In this document: one piece after another, positions 52,589-62,336 of the stretch
How positions within the stretch are numbered: position 1 is the stretch's first letter
How the letters are laid out: every line of letters starts with the position of its first letter
Source: an uncultured Armatimonadota bacterium
GTDB lineage: Bacteria > Armatimonadota > Fimbriimonadia > Fimbriimonadales > Fimbriimonadaceae
Direction of reading: 5' to 3'
DNA: 64,000 bases
Assembly (NCBI GenBank): GCA_903927025.1
Contig: CAIYLG010000038.1
Coordinates: forward strand, 1 to 64,000
Program-made: the position numbers and the translations under genes
The notes under the pieces: generated by a model
What the model was told of the DNA's origin: nothing
Database searches by the model: none
What the model saw: only the letters and a program-made list of their open reading frames with translations

Positions 52589-53107
52589 ACGCTTTCACGC
52601 CGCACTAAGCGATTTGGCAAACCTCTGACTCCGGCCAACTCTCCTACCTAGGCTCTAAGGTTTGCTCAATACGAGTTAGGCCAAAGTGATTCAGATCGAA
52701 TTGCTGAACCCAAATAATCGAAACTTGAGGGAAGACTAATCTGGATAGTGCCAGTTCCACCCCAGTCAGGCGAGGCAATTGAGAAATACCGCTCCCCAGA
52801 CTCAATTTCTGAATCATTTGAAGTTAGAGAACTCTCACCCAATCCTCATTCTATTTTTAAATTGGTGCCCCACAATCCCATCAGACAACGAATCAGGGAA
52901 AAGCGATGAAAGTCGATGGAACCCGAGAATTGCAAAGGAGGGCTGAACTTCAAGTTAGGAGAACCAAATCGATGGATCGAACCGTATAAGCAAAATGCGG
53001 CAAAGATGCCCGATTCGTCAAACCAAAACTAAAGACTTCGCGTGCCTAAACTTTCGGCAAAATTCCGCGTTTAGCCAGAAGCTGATACGAGGTCGAAGAG
53101 TCGCCAG
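52589..53107. other. Intergenic region upstream of the secretion operon
   Basis: These 519 bases have no credible gene and are relatively AT-rich toward 52840-53000. They should hold the operon promoter. A GGCAAACC sequence near 52616 recalls the start of a c-di-GMP-I riboswitch but the rest of that consensus is missing. The ribosome site for gspE is weak (GAAGAG). Confidence 0.4.
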
Positions 53108-54703
53108 ATGAGCTCTGATGTTCCGCAAAAACCTATGACACCTGTGATCGCTCAAGAAGCCGCTGCAATGGTTGACGGATTTGAATTCGTCGATCTGAAC
53201 GTAACCAAACCCAACCCCGAAGCGATGGACCTGGTCCCAGGTGACTTTGCACTAAAGCACCAGATCCTCCCGATGTCGGTTGAGGGCAACACGCTCATCG
53301 TGGCTATGGGAGCGCCTCAATCGCTTCAGGCCGCCGACGACCTCGGAATTCTGCTCAATCGACCAGTTAGCGCCATCCTGGCCGACAAGAACCTGATTCA
53401 GGAGCGAATCCAGGAGTTCTTCCTTGAGAGAATTCTCGCGGGAATGACTTCGGATGACAGCTCGATCAACGAAATCGATGACGCGACTGACCTAGCCGAC
53501 CTTACCAAGCTTGCCGGCGAAACCGCGGTCATTCAGATGGTCAACGGAATTTTCGCTCAGGCCGTTCGAGACGGGGCGAGCGACATCCATATTGAGCCCT
53601 ACGAGCGAGACGTCAAGGTTCGTGTCCGTGTGGACGGCATGCTCAGCGACCTGATGCGCCCACCAAAGCGGATGCACGCTGCGCTCATTTCGAGAATCAA
53701 GATTCTTGGCGAGGGCATGAACATTGCCGAGCGCCGTTTGCCGCAGGACGGCCGTATCAAGCTCACCATCGCCGGACGTCAGATTGACGTTCGTGTGTCG
53801 ATCGTGCCCACCGTTTACGGCGAGCGCGCCGTTATGCGAATTCTGGATAAAGGCACCGCGATGTTGGGCCTGCCGGAATTGGGAATGGCACCTGACCTCT
53901 TAGAGAGATTCCGCAAGGTCATTTCACTTCCCCACGGCATTATCCTCGCTACTGGCCCTACCGGTTCGGGTAAGTCGACTTCGCTTTACGCTTCGCTCCA
54001 GGAAATCTGGTCGCCGACCACCAACATCCTCACGATCGAAGATCCTGTCGAGTATCAGGTTCCCGGCATCAGCCAAATTCAGGTCCGAGCCAACATAGGT
54101 CTAACCTTCGCCTCTGGACTCCGCTCCATTGTTCGACAGGACCCAGACGTCATCATGGTTGGTGAAATCCGTGACCATGAGACCGCAGAAATCGCGATTC
54201 ACGCAGCCCTGACCGGTCACCTTGTATTCAGCACGCTCCACACCAACGATGCTGCCGGTGCTGTCACAAGACTTTTGGATATGGGCGTTGAACCCTACCT
54301 CGTGGCCAGTTCTCTGGTGGGAGTCATTGCCCAGCGTCTTGTTCGCCGCGTCTGCTCCAACTGCAGCCAGCCAGAAGATCCCAAGCCAGACGCACTTCGC
54401 GCAATCGGAATTACCCAGCACGAAATCCAAGCCCATGGTGGTGCAGACTTTCGACGCGGCAAGGGATGCGACAAGTGCCAGGGTTCTGGCTACCGTGGAC
54501 GACAGGGTCTGTACGAACTCCTGGTCGTTGACGAGCCCGTGCGCCGAATGACGGTTGAGCGTGCTTCCGCCGGTGTCATGAAGGCACACGCCATCCAGGC
54601 ACAGGGGATGCGAACGCTGCTCGGCGACGGTCGAAACCTCGTGATGGCCGGTAAGACAACCCCTGAAGAAGTGCTCCGCGTTTCTCAACGCGAGGACTTC
54701 TAG
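53108..54703 (+). CDS. gspE: Type II secretion / type IV pilus assembly ATPase
   Basis: GspE powers assembly of the pseudopilus. The 531-residue hexameric ATPase has an N-terminal T2SSE domain (about 40-130, with VPGDFALKHQILPMSVEG), Walker A ATGPTGSGKSTS near 281, the Asp box IEDPVEYQVPG, the Walker B region RQDPDVIMVGEIRD near 341, the His box STLHTNDA, and a zinc tetracysteine CSNC...CDKC at about 415-456. All catalytic elements are intact. It is the first gene of an eleven-gene operon running off the right edge. Confidence 0.95.
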   Translation: MSSDVPQKPMTPVIAQEAAAMVDGFEFVDLNVTKPNPEAMDLVPGDFALKHQILPMSVEGNTLIVAMGAPQSLQAADDLGILLNRPVSAILADKNLIQERIQEFFLERILAGMTSDDSSINEIDDATDLADLTKLAGETAVIQMVNGIFAQAVRDGASDIHIEPYERDVKVRVRVDGMLSDLMRPPKRMHAALISRIKILGEGMNIAERRLPQDGRIKLTIAGRQIDVRVSIVPTVYGERAVMRILDKGTAMLGLPELGMAPDLLERFRKVISLPHGIILATGPTGSGKSTSLYASLQEIWSPTTNILTIEDPVEYQVPGISQIQVRANIGLTFASGLRSIVRQDPDVIMVGEIRDHETAEIAIHAALTGHLVFSTLHTNDAAGAVTRLLDMGVEPYLVASSLVGVIAQRLVRRVCSNCSQPEDPKPDALRAIGITQHEIQAHGGADFRRGKGCDKCQGSGYRGRQGLYELLVVDEPVRRMTVERASAGVMKAHAIQAQGMRTLLGDGRNLVMAGKTTPEEVLRVSQREDF

Positions 54704-54721
54704 GCCCGAGGAGACCAAGGA

Positions 54722-55954
54722 ATGGCTTTAACTACCTTTGCCTATACAGCGATTGACCCTGCCGGAAAGAAGCGCACCGGGTTTGTAGACGCGGCCAGTC
54801 GCGATGCTGCCGTGGCACAAATTACGGCGGAAGGGCGATTCGTCGTCCAGATCACGGAACAGGCCGCAGAGAAAGGAACTTCGACGCACGGCAAGGGCGA
54901 GACTCCCAAACGAGGAGGCAAGGTTTCAAGAAGTGACCTCGCGCTGTTCAGTCGGCGACTGTCTGATCTTGCTCTTGCCGGCCTTCCCCTTGACCGAGTG
55001 CTGCAGGTTATTGCTGAGCAGTCTGAGAGCCAAATGCTCACAGACGTCTCCGAACAGGCACTCGCTGAAGTCCGCGGCGGTAAGCCCGTCAGCGAGTCTC
55101 TCGCGATGCACCCGAAACTATTCCCGCAGGTGTTCTGCCAGACACTGCGCGCCGGCGAGGCGAGCGGCCAGTTTGGAGAGGTTGCCTCCAAGCTCGCAGA
55201 TTTCCAGGAAAGTGAGGTTGCCAGAAGAAGCGTCATCATCTCGGCGCTGATCTATCCAGCGATCTTGGCGACCACTGCGGTTGGCGTCGTGATTTTCCTT
55301 TTGACCTTCGTGGTTCCCAAACTTGAGGGCGTCTTCCACGACTTGGGAAGCGACCTCCCAACGCCGACCAAGATCCTCCTCGCGATTACTGGGTTCCTCA
55401 ATGGAAACTACGTGGCGATCCTTGTGGGAATCGTTCTCGCGATCATTGGCTACAAAGCTTGGGCCGCAACCGAAGCTGGTGCACTTCAGCGGGACTCTCT
55501 CTTTTTGACTATGCCCGTTCTGGGACCTGTCGTCAAGAAGGCCACCGTATCCCGCTATGCCCGCGTTTTGGGAACGCTCCTCTACGGTGGTGTCGCTATC
55601 TTGGAGGCACTCGAACTTTCTGGCCTCGCTGCTGGCAACCGACTCTTTAAAAAGAGCTCCGAAGAGGTGATGAATGACGTTCGCGAGGGAAAGCCGATCG
55701 CCCAGGCTATGCGCGATTCCGGAACATTCCCGCCGGTTCTCACGCACATGGTAGCCATCGGTGAGGAAACGGGCGACCTGCCGAAGATGCTCGGGCGCGT
55801 CTCCGACAGCTTAGATTTTGAAGTCGACAATGGTATGCGGCGGTTAACCGCAATGGTCGAGCCGATCATCGTTCTTGCGATGGGAGCGTTCGTAGGATTT
55901 GTCGTACTTGCTGTACTGCTGCCGATCTTTGCGGCAAACAACTTGGTGAAATAG
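54722..55954 (+). CDS. gspF: Type II secretion inner-membrane platform protein GspF
   Basis: The 410-residue polytopic protein couples the ATPase to the pseudopilins. It starts with the family motif TTFAYTAIDPAGKKRTGFVD, has two repeated cytoplasmic helical domains (about 70-165 and 270-370) and three membrane helices (about 170-200, 222-242 and 375-402). The second domain has RYARVLGTLLYGGVAILEAL and VAIGEETGDLPKML. It follows gspE by 18 bases. Confidence 0.95.
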   Translation: MALTTFAYTAIDPAGKKRTGFVDAASRDAAVAQITAEGRFVVQITEQAAEKGTSTHGKGETPKRGGKVSRSDLALFSRRLSDLALAGLPLDRVLQVIAEQSESQMLTDVSEQALAEVRGGKPVSESLAMHPKLFPQVFCQTLRAGEASGQFGEVASKLADFQESEVARRSVIISALIYPAILATTAVGVVIFLLTFVVPKLEGVFHDLGSDLPTPTKILLAITGFLNGNYVAILVGIVLAIIGYKAWAATEAGALQRDSLFLTMPVLGPVVKKATVSRYARVLGTLLYGGVAILEALELSGLAAGNRLFKKSSEEVMNDVREGKPIAQAMRDSGTFPPVLTHMVAIGEETGDLPKMLGRVSDSLDFEVDNGMRRLTAMVEPIIVLAMGAFVGFVVLAVLLPIFAANNLVK

Positions 55955-56030
55955 GGAAAGATTGAATTTAAGGACAGGATCGATCGACTGGGATGAAACC
56001 AATGCCGACGCATCCAATTGGAGGAAACAA

Positions 56031-56453
56031 GTGAAAACGAAGAATAGAGCATTTACCCTGATCGAACTTATGGTCGTCATCTTGATCTTGGCGATTCTCG
56101 CCGCTCTCGTGGTGCCAAACGTGTTGGGCCGACAGGGGCAGGCAAAGATCGCGAAGGCGAAGTCTGACCTCTCAGTGCTTTCAAGTGCGATCGACCAGTT
56201 CCAGCTGGATACCGGCCGATATCCAACCACATCGGAGGGCCTAGATTCCCTTCGAAATGCGCCCAATGGTCTGTCCGGCTGGCGCGGCCCGTACCTCAAG
56301 CAGGAACTTGTGAACGACCCTTGGGGAAGCCCCTATCAGTATGCTGTCCCCGGACAGAACGGCAGGGATGGATATTCCGTGGAATCTTACGGCGCCGATG
56401 CCGCACCGGGTGGTGATGGAGACAACGCTGACCTGTTCGATGGTTCTAACTAG
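56031..56453 (+). CDS. gspG: Major pseudopilin GspG
   Basis: The protein (140 aa) starts at GTG 56031, with GGAGG six bases upstream, giving VKTKNRAFTLIELMVVILIL, a class III signal with Glu5. The frame is open from 55962 but an N-terminal extension would bury the signal. The GspG marks are RQGQAKIAKAKSDLSVLSSA, LDTGRYPTTSEGLDSL, PYLKQELVNDPWGSPYQY and the calcium-site-like YGADAAPGGDGDNADL. It forms the body of the pseudopilus. Confidence 0.95.
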   Translation: MKTKNRAFTLIELMVVILILAILAALVVPNVLGRQGQAKIAKAKSDLSVLSSAIDQFQLDTGRYPTTSEGLDSLRNAPNGLSGWRGPYLKQELVNDPWGSPYQYAVPGQNGRDGYSVESYGADAAPGGDGDNADLFDGSN

Positions 56454-57069
56454 GAAAAAGGGCTACACCCTCATCGAGATGATGGTGGTGACCCTGATCC
56501 TGGCGCTGTTCGCGGCTCTGATTACGCCAAATCTGGTCAACATTCAGGAGAGCCAAGCTAGACGAGCCTTCTCAACAAAGGTCGTCGACTTGGCTGGGAA
56601 TGCAAGAGAGATGGCGATCTCCAGGCACGCGATCGTGTATCTGCAGGCAGACACGTCTGCCAACCAGATCGTGATCAAACAGCAGGTGAATGACAGCACC
56701 TACACGCCAGTAGATGGGAACAGCGCGAGCACAACTTCGGGATCAAATGGAGAGAACCCTCAGACCAATATTGGAGTCGCGGCAAATGATCGCAGCTCCG
56801 ACAAGGTCCAGCTCACTCTGCCATTGGCCCCCGGAGTTGCGTTTGGGAACTTTCAGCTCTCAGGTCAAGCATCGGACGCATCCGGATGGAAGCTCAACTT
56901 CTATCCGGATGGCTCGTGCGATGGAGGGGCAGTGGAGCTCAGTGAACGAGGAGTGGTCCGATCACTCGTCGTTAACTCGAAGGGAGGCGCGAGCCTAACG
57001 GATGGAAACATTCCGGACACCTCTCTGGATAAATGGCCCGCAGGAAACTATGTCCAACGCCAGCTCTAA
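56440..57069 (+). CDS. gspH: Minor pseudopilin GspH-like
   Basis: About 209 residues from ATG 56440, overlapping gspG by 14 bases; the frame is open from 56341. The N terminus is MVLTRKKGYTLIEMMVVTLI, with Glu5 and a hydrophobic helix; the rest is beta-rich with Ser/Asn-rich loops (DGNSASTTSGSNGENPQT) and a GspH-like C terminus, FYPDGSCDGGAVELSERGVV. It would sit at the tip complex or along the pseudopilus. Confidence 0.85.
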   Translation: MVLTRKKGYTLIEMMVVTLILALFAALITPNLVNIQESQARRAFSTKVVDLAGNAREMAISRHAIVYLQADTSANQIVIKQQVNDSTYTPVDGNSASTTSGSNGENPQTNIGVAANDRSSDKVQLTLPLAPGVAFGNFQLSGQASDASGWKLNFYPDGSCDGGAVELSERGVVRSLVVNSKGGASLTDGNIPDTSLDKWPAGNYVQRQL

Positions 57070-57499
57070 ACGATCACTTAAAAGGAGGGGCTTCAGCCTT
57101 ATTGAAGCCCTCGCCTCGGTGACCATATTGGGCCTCGGAATCGCCGCCGTTGTTGGCGGACTCGGAGCTGTCGCGAGGACAGAGACACGGACACGACAGA
57201 TTGAAGCAATGACACGCCTTGCCCAGCACAAGTTCGATGAACTCGTGGCAACAAGCACCTCTTTGGGATCTTCAACAACCCAAAACGGCGACTTCAGCGA
57301 CCAGAACAACAGCGATTACTCATGGAGCGCCCAAGTCGAAGACACGGGGATTACAAACCTCGAAGCCTTAACCGTCACGGTGACTCCCTCCAGTGATACA
57401 AGTTCAAAGGCGCCAACAGGAATCGTGACTGGCCTCATCTACGTGGCACCGGCTGCCACAACCACCACTACCGCAACTCCAGGGAGGGCGGGCGGATGA
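57050..57499 (+). CDS. gspI: Minor pseudopilin GspI-like
   Basis: The 149-residue protein starts at ATG 57050, with CAGGAA upstream, and has the class III signal RRGFSLIEALASVTILGLGI. The helix continues into ETRTRQIEAMTRLAQHKFDE, as in GspI, followed by a small beta domain and a Thr-rich end (ATTTTTATPGRAGG). It overlaps gspH by 20 bases and gspJ by four. Confidence 0.85.
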   Translation: MSNASSKRSLKRRGFSLIEALASVTILGLGIAAVVGGLGAVARTETRTRQIEAMTRLAQHKFDELVATSTSLGSSTTQNGDFSDQNNSDYSWSAQVEDTGITNLEALTVTVTPSSDTSSKAPTGIVTGLIYVAPAATTTTTATPGRAGG

Positions 57500-58323
57500 G
57501 ACGAAATCAGTCCGGCATTACGCTACTGGAAGTGCTCATCACTGCGGTGATGACGGTGTTCATCCTTGCCGGTGCGGTGGCTGCGATGCGTATTGGCATC
57601 GGTTACAACGAGCACTTGCGCACGGGTCGTACGGTGGAAGAAAATCGCCGACTCTTTGAAGACAAGCTCACCAAGCTTATTCAGCACATCTACATTGACC
57701 CCGTAAACACAACCAGCGCCACAACCTACTTTGTCGGTCAAAGCGGTCAGGGTATGCCCCCCGGTCAGACGATCGTTCCGGGAGAGCAGTTGATTCCTGG
57801 ACAAACCACACAGGCTCCTGCCGCGGGTGCTCAGGTAACAGGCTCCTCCTCTGGGGGATCTGGAGACGCCGATACCCTGATGTTCACGGTAGTCGGAAGG
57901 CCCGTTCCAGCCAAGGTACTAGCCGCAGACCCCAGTGACGATTTCGAGACGAACAACCAGCACTTTGGACCACAGGGTGGAATCACCGAATATGCAATCT
58001 GCATGACGCCGGTGGGAGACTCCCAGGGCCAAAAGGGAGTCATCCTGCGCGAGCAGGTTCCTGCAGATGAAGATGCTACTCAAGGTGGGTACGAATCCGT
58101 GCTTGAACCGGATATCACGAAGATCTCGTTCCAATTCTATGACGGCACCCAGTGGCAGTCGAGCTGGAATACCTTCGCTCAAACAACTCGCCAGGTTCCC
58201 GCTGCGATTCGAGTCTCCTATTCGATGCCAGGCGAAACGCAGGATCGAGTATTCATTGTTGGCTTAGCATTCACTACCGTGACACCCAACACACCAGCCC
58301 TCTCCACTGGAGGTACATCATGA
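57496..58323 (+). CDS. gspJ: Minor pseudopilin GspJ-like
   Basis: The 275-residue protein begins MRRNQSGITLLEVLITAVMT, a class III signal, and has the GspJ region RTVEENRRLFEDKLTKLIQ. A low-complexity insert at about 75-125 repeats PGQ units (MPPGQTIVPGEQLIPGQT) then SSSGGSG. The C-terminal domain has PDITKISFQFYDGTQWQSSW and AAIRVSYSM, typical of the family. It overlaps gspI by four bases (ATGA). Confidence 0.88.
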   Translation: MRRNQSGITLLEVLITAVMTVFILAGAVAAMRIGIGYNEHLRTGRTVEENRRLFEDKLTKLIQHIYIDPVNTTSATTYFVGQSGQGMPPGQTIVPGEQLIPGQTTQAPAAGAQVTGSSSGGSGDADTLMFTVVGRPVPAKVLAADPSDDFETNNQHFGPQGGITEYAICMTPVGDSQGQKGVILREQVPADEDATQGGYESVLEPDITKISFQFYDGTQWQSSWNTFAQTTRQVPAAIRVSYSMPGETQDRVFIVGLAFTTVTPNTPALSTGGTS

Positions 58324-59630
58324 GACGTCAACGAGGAGCAGTGTTTGTTTACTGCCTGGTAGTTCTCGCCGCACTGGTCGCTGTGCTGGCAGCCGTTGAA
58401 TCTACGGTGAGAATTGACGTCAGGTCGGCTACAAATCGAGTCCAAGAGATCAAGGCAAGGCAGGCATGCCTGAGTGGAGTGCAGCGATATATCGCCACGA
58501 TAGCCAATGACCTCAAGGGCGGAGGAGCAACCACGTCAAGCGGCTCTTCTACTTCCACGATTTCGACAACCAGTGGTGCGACAACACTTCAGGATGACTG
58601 GGCCCAACTCGGTTCGAACGGCGATGAAAATGTCATCGTTGGGGACTGCAAAGTGCGGATGCAGGTAGTGGACGCCAGTTCGCTGATCAATATGTCCAAG
58701 CTGACGACCCCTTGGCTAAACCGGCTCCCACTTTCTCAGCAGCAGATAGATGCTCTCAATGACTACACGACGCCGGGTCAAACCGCAAGTGCAGATGGCG
58801 GCAAGGATCAGTACTACAACGGTCTTGCCTTCCCCTACAAGCCGAAGCTTGCTCCCCTTGACACGTTGGATGAACTTCTTCAGGTGCGCTACTTCACCGC
58901 GAGTTCCATCTGGCAGCCCAACACCAACATCGTTTCAACAGTGACCTTCGCGGCAGGTCCAAACGGGCAACAGCCGACGCTGTACGAACTGCTGACACCC
59001 TATTCCTATTCGCCAAACGTGCAGCCAGGTCCACTCGGCCAGCAACAACCGAAAATCAACCTCACTGCACCGATATCGGCTGGTACCGTGAACCGTCTTG
59101 TGGGCCTCGGACTTTCTCGCGTCAATGTCGTCAGACTGCAGACAGCCCCCAATATTCGGACTTTGGGAGCAGCCGCAGCGGTGTTCCCAAGCATTCAGGA
59201 TAAGCGGGTCATTTTGGACAGCTGTACCTACTCCGGGGCAACTCGAATCTCCGGCCTCATCAATTTGAACACTGCATCCCAAAACGTTCTGTCGACCGTC
59301 CCAGGCATCACGCCCAATCTGGCGCAGGCAATCGTCAATCAGCAACAGACTGGCTTCACCAAACTGTCGGACGTGCTGAACGTTCCCGGATTCACCGGTG
59401 GCGCGCTAACTCAAACAATCGATTCTTTTTGCGTCGAGTCCTCAACGTTCATCGTTCGAGTGATCGGCTTTTGCGGTGGAACAACCGTCGCAATGGAGGC
59501 AACCGTCGACATCATCAATAATGTGCCGCGGCTGACACGCCTGGCTGATGTTCCGTTTACTGACGTCATCGGGCGCTGGAACTGGAATTCTACAACTTCA
59601 ACTGACACAACTCTCAAGGAGGCTTCGTGA
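58320..59630 (+). CDS. gspK: Minor pseudopilin GspK
   Basis: The 436-residue protein starts at ATG 58320, overlapping the gspJ stop (ATGA). The hydrophobic N terminus is MRRQRGAVFVYCLVVLAALV, with Val rather than Glu at +5, as known for GspK, followed by an inserted helical domain that contains MSKLTTPWLNRLPLSQQQID, and a helix-hairpin-helix region INLNTASQNVLSTVPGITPN. GspK caps the pseudopilus tip with GspI and GspJ. Confidence 0.88.
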   Translation: MRRQRGAVFVYCLVVLAALVAVLAAVESTVRIDVRSATNRVQEIKARQACLSGVQRYIATIANDLKGGGATTSSGSSTSTISTTSGATTLQDDWAQLGSNGDENVIVGDCKVRMQVVDASSLINMSKLTTPWLNRLPLSQQQIDALNDYTTPGQTASADGGKDQYYNGLAFPYKPKLAPLDTLDELLQVRYFTASSIWQPNTNIVSTVTFAAGPNGQQPTLYELLTPYSYSPNVQPGPLGQQQPKINLTAPISAGTVNRLVGLGLSRVNVVRLQTAPNIRTLGAAAAVFPSIQDKRVILDSCTYSGATRISGLINLNTASQNVLSTVPGITPNLAQAIVNQQQTGFTKLSDVLNVPGFTGGALTQTIDSFCVESSTFIVRVIGFCGGTTVAMEATVDIINNVPRLTRLADVPFTDVIGRWNWNSTTSTDTTLKEAS

Positions 59631-60994
59631 GCAAGGGCAACCAAAAGACGCCAAATCTGGTCATAGAGTGGTCGCCCAAAGGTGTAACAGCCTTCGACGC
59701 GGTGACGCACAAAACTCAGCACTACGAGACCGTACAGGCGGCCTCAGCCGCTACTGGCGGCAAAGAGGTCGTAGCGGCGGTGTCGAGGAGATCCGTGTTT
59801 GTGCGCACCACGCGAGTTCCGGATGCCGCGATCGCGGATATTCGACTCGTGCTTAGCATGAAGTTGGGCGACCTCTTCCCTCTTGCTGCTAGCGATCTCG
59901 CATACGATTTCGTTCTCGCGGATGATGTCAACGTGGATGGACGCCTGGCCATCGTCGTCGCGATGTCCGCGCAAGACCTGAGAAAGCTCCATGAAGAGTT
60001 CCGGAGTGCCGGGTATCGAATTGCTCAGGTGGTGCCTTCCGCATTTGGCTCGGTTGCTTTGGCTGCAAAACTTGGCAAATCTTCCGCAGCCATCGTTTCC
60101 CGTGAGGCAGACGGAATCGGGATCGACATTATTGAAAGCGGGCAGCTCCGGTATAGCCGCCTTAGCACCAACACTGCAAATCCGGTGGCGGAAGTGTGCC
60201 GCACGTACACAGTGGCCGGTTTGGCTACCGCCTCCATCGTTGCAGCCACCGGACTGAAATTTGCAGATGCCGATATCACCACTGCAGATGGTGCATTGGA
60301 TGCGCTGATTTCGTCTCCTGCTGGACTCACAACCGTCAACCTAGAGTTGCCGGAAGCGGTGGCCCTCAGAGCGAAAAAGGCTCGAGACCAGAAACAGGCA
60401 CTTGCACTGTTTATGTTTGTCGCCGCCCTGGGATTAAGTGGTTTTGCTTATTTCGATCACTCGTCACGACAGGCACTTGTCGATCGCAGCAATTCAAGAG
60501 ACAAAGCAGAACTAGCCAAATACACTAAGATTCAAAAGTCAACAGCAGACGACCTAGGCAAGTTGCTGTCCCCAGCATCGGTAGCTGCTCTAACTGGTGC
60601 AAAAGCCCCTTCAACCACGGCGGGTGGACCTCCTGGGGATGATGCCCAATCGAACATCAATTTGGCATTTTCAAATGGTCAGAGATTCTCCGATGTCGTG
60701 ACAGTTGTTTCAAACAACGTTCCGACAGGAGTTTGGCTCACAGGAATCAGCCTTGAAAGAGGCAAGAGACTCGTCCTCAGAGGCACGGCGAAAACAAACG
60801 AACTGGTTGAGCAGTACGCGAGAACTCTTAACACATTAGATGCGAACACACCGCAACAAAGGTTAAGAGATGTGAAGTTAGAGTTCACTAACCCCGGTTC
60901 CATCGAACAAATTCCGGTAGTACAGTTTAGTATCTCCGCTTTTCCAGTAGGAAACGTGCCACTGTTCGACCAAACGAAGGTCAAACTGAAATGA
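59627..60994 (+). CDS. GspL-like assembly protein with PilM and PilN features
   Basis: The 455-residue protein starts at GTG 59627, with AAGGAGG upstream, overlapping gspK by four bases. The first 245 residues have an actin-like PilM/GspL fold (LVIEWSPKGVTAFDAV, AIVSREADGIGIDIIESG). One membrane helix (about 254-275) follows, and then a periplasmic PilN-like region (about 285-455) with a coiled coil and ferredoxin-like end, RLVLRGTAKTNELVEQYART. It therefore combines PilM and PilN, as GspL does. It links the ATPase to the platform. Confidence 0.82.
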   Translation: MSKGNQKTPNLVIEWSPKGVTAFDAVTHKTQHYETVQAASAATGGKEVVAAVSRRSVFVRTTRVPDAAIADIRLVLSMKLGDLFPLAASDLAYDFVLADDVNVDGRLAIVVAMSAQDLRKLHEEFRSAGYRIAQVVPSAFGSVALAAKLGKSSAAIVSREADGIGIDIIESGQLRYSRLSTNTANPVAEVCRTYTVAGLATASIVAATGLKFADADITTADGALDALISSPAGLTTVNLELPEAVALRAKKARDQKQALALFMFVAALGLSGFAYFDHSSRQALVDRSNSRDKAELAKYTKIQKSTADDLGKLLSPASVAALTGAKAPSTTAGGPPGDDAQSNINLAFSNGQRFSDVVTVVSNNVPTGVWLTGISLERGKRLVLRGTAKTNELVEQYARTLNTLDANTPQQRLRDVKLEFTNPGSIEQIPVVQFSISAFPVGNVPLFDQTKVKLK

Positions 60995-61629
60995 TCGACT
61001 TCAAGAACAAGGATGAGCAAGCTACAAACCTAGTAATGCTAGGTTCCCTGGTGGTCTTTTTGATCGCCGGTGCGGCAATGGTGTTCACCCCCAAGCCGAT
61101 TCTGCCTGATGCAAGGATTCAGAAGCGAAAGGTCGCCCGACTGAAGAACTCCACGCTGGCGCTGAAGAAGAAAGGTCTGACAGCACGCGCAGACCTAGCC
61201 TCGCTCACCTGGGCAGGAAGTCCAGACGATTTGGGCCCTCAGGTGCTAAAGGTCGTCAACACGTTGATCATCTCGCACCATCTGAAGCTCGTCGGATTTC
61301 ACTCCGACAAGCCGGCCGACCTACCCAACTTGACACTCATTCCCTACATTTTCTCAGTTGACGGCAGCTACACAAATGCACTGGGATTCGTGAAGGACCT
61401 AGAGAAGCCAGGTACCAAGCTGGCAGTAAATCTGCTCCAGATCTCAAATGCGGATCAATCCGACGATAAGGTCACCGCAAGCATCGGCATAACTGCTTAC
61501 CAGTTGCCAAAGGTGCCTGATCCGGCGCCTGACTCCTCAGCTTCAGGAGCTAAGCCGAGCACGGAGTCGACTGGAACTTCGGCAAAGCCAGAACCAACTG
61601 GTGCAAAGGGGGCCAAGAAACATGCCTAA
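60991..61629 (+). CDS. GspM/PilO-like assembly protein
   Basis: The 212-residue protein has a short cytoplasmic start, one membrane helix (about 14-33, NLVMLGSLVVFLIAGAAMVF), a short basic coiled coil and a ferredoxin-like periplasmic domain (about 75-165) with LKLVGFHSDKP and YIFSVDGSYTNALGFVKDLE. The last 40 residues are Pro/Ser/Lys-rich. PilO and GspM share this plan; the lack of motif conservation prevents choosing between names. Overlap of four bases with the preceding gene. Confidence 0.75.
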   Translation: MIDFKNKDEQATNLVMLGSLVVFLIAGAAMVFTPKPILPDARIQKRKVARLKNSTLALKKKGLTARADLASLTWAGSPDDLGPQVLKVVNTLIISHHLKLVGFHSDKPADLPNLTLIPYIFSVDGSYTNALGFVKDLEKPGTKLAVNLLQISNADQSDDKVTASIGITAYQLPKVPDPAPDSSASGAKPSTESTGTSAKPEPTGAKGAKKHA

Positions 61630-62278
61630 ACTATTTGGAAGAAATGTTCCGCCAGTCATGCTGGGCGCAATGGGCATCCTCACAGGGTTCCTTGTGATTC
61701 AGGCTCTGAGTCCTGCCGACGATACCGCAACAAAATCCCGCAAGCCAAAGTCCCAGGTGAAGAAGCTCCTGAACCAGTCGGACTACCTGAACACCGACTA
61801 TGCGTTTCAGATTGCCCCTCTCGGCGAGGCTGTTCAGCCTAAGGATGTTTTCCGGCCTCTCGTTTCGAAGAACTCCGGAGACAAAGCTGCCAACCAGACG
61901 GTAGACAACTTTTCGTACAGCGGAATGGCCCAGCTCAATGGCGTCGCAAATGGCCTACTTGAGAATAGCCAGACAGGACAGGGCGACTTTGTTCAGGAAG
62001 GCCAGTCTTGGCACGACCATGTTGTGGTTAAGGTGTCGGGAGACTCCATCGAGCTGCGCAACGCAAATGGTGATCTTCTGACTTTGGTGGCAGGAGCCGC
62101 CGCAACCAAGAATGGGCCCGCGGCCGCAACCCCGGCAGCGCCAACCGCCAATCCGGTGATGGTGGGCCCGATCGGATCTTCAGATATTACGATCCAAGCA
62201 GACGCAAACGCCGGAGGCAATGGCAACCAAGGCGGCGGAAGGCGACGCGGCAGACGAAACAACGGAGGCGGCGGCTAA
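61622..62278 (+). CDS. GspC/PilP-like protein with Gly/Arg-rich tail
   Basis: About 218 residues from ATG 61622, overlapping the previous stop by eight bases. One N-terminal membrane helix (about 9-28) is followed by a linker and a homology-region beta domain with DVFRPLVSK, FSYSGMAQLNGVANGLLENS and SWHDHVVVKVSGDSIELRNA, as in GspC HR or PilP, which bind the N0 domain of the secretin. The last 25 residues (GGNGNQGGGRRRGRRNNGGG) are an unusual Gly/Arg-rich tail. It precedes the secretin gene by 58 bases. Confidence 0.75.
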   Translation: MPKLFGRNVPPVMLGAMGILTGFLVIQALSPADDTATKSRKPKSQVKKLLNQSDYLNTDYAFQIAPLGEAVQPKDVFRPLVSKNSGDKAANQTVDNFSYSGMAQLNGVANGLLENSQTGQGDFVQEGQSWHDHVVVKVSGDSIELRNANGDLLTLVAGAAATKNGPAAATPAAPTANPVMVGPIGSSDITIQADANAGGNGNQGGGRRRGRRNNGGGG

Positions 62279-62336
62279 CACCGCTAGCCCCTTCCCTCTA
62301 CTTCAGATTTTAAGAACGGTCATTTAGGAATCAATC

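Noticed and set aside
52589-52700. Possible c-di-GMP-I riboswitch upstream of gspE (GGCAAACC near 52616)
   Set aside because: The second conserved segment (GACGCAAAGC-like) and the tetraloop-receptor pairing are absent, and the sequence is about 450 bases from the gene.
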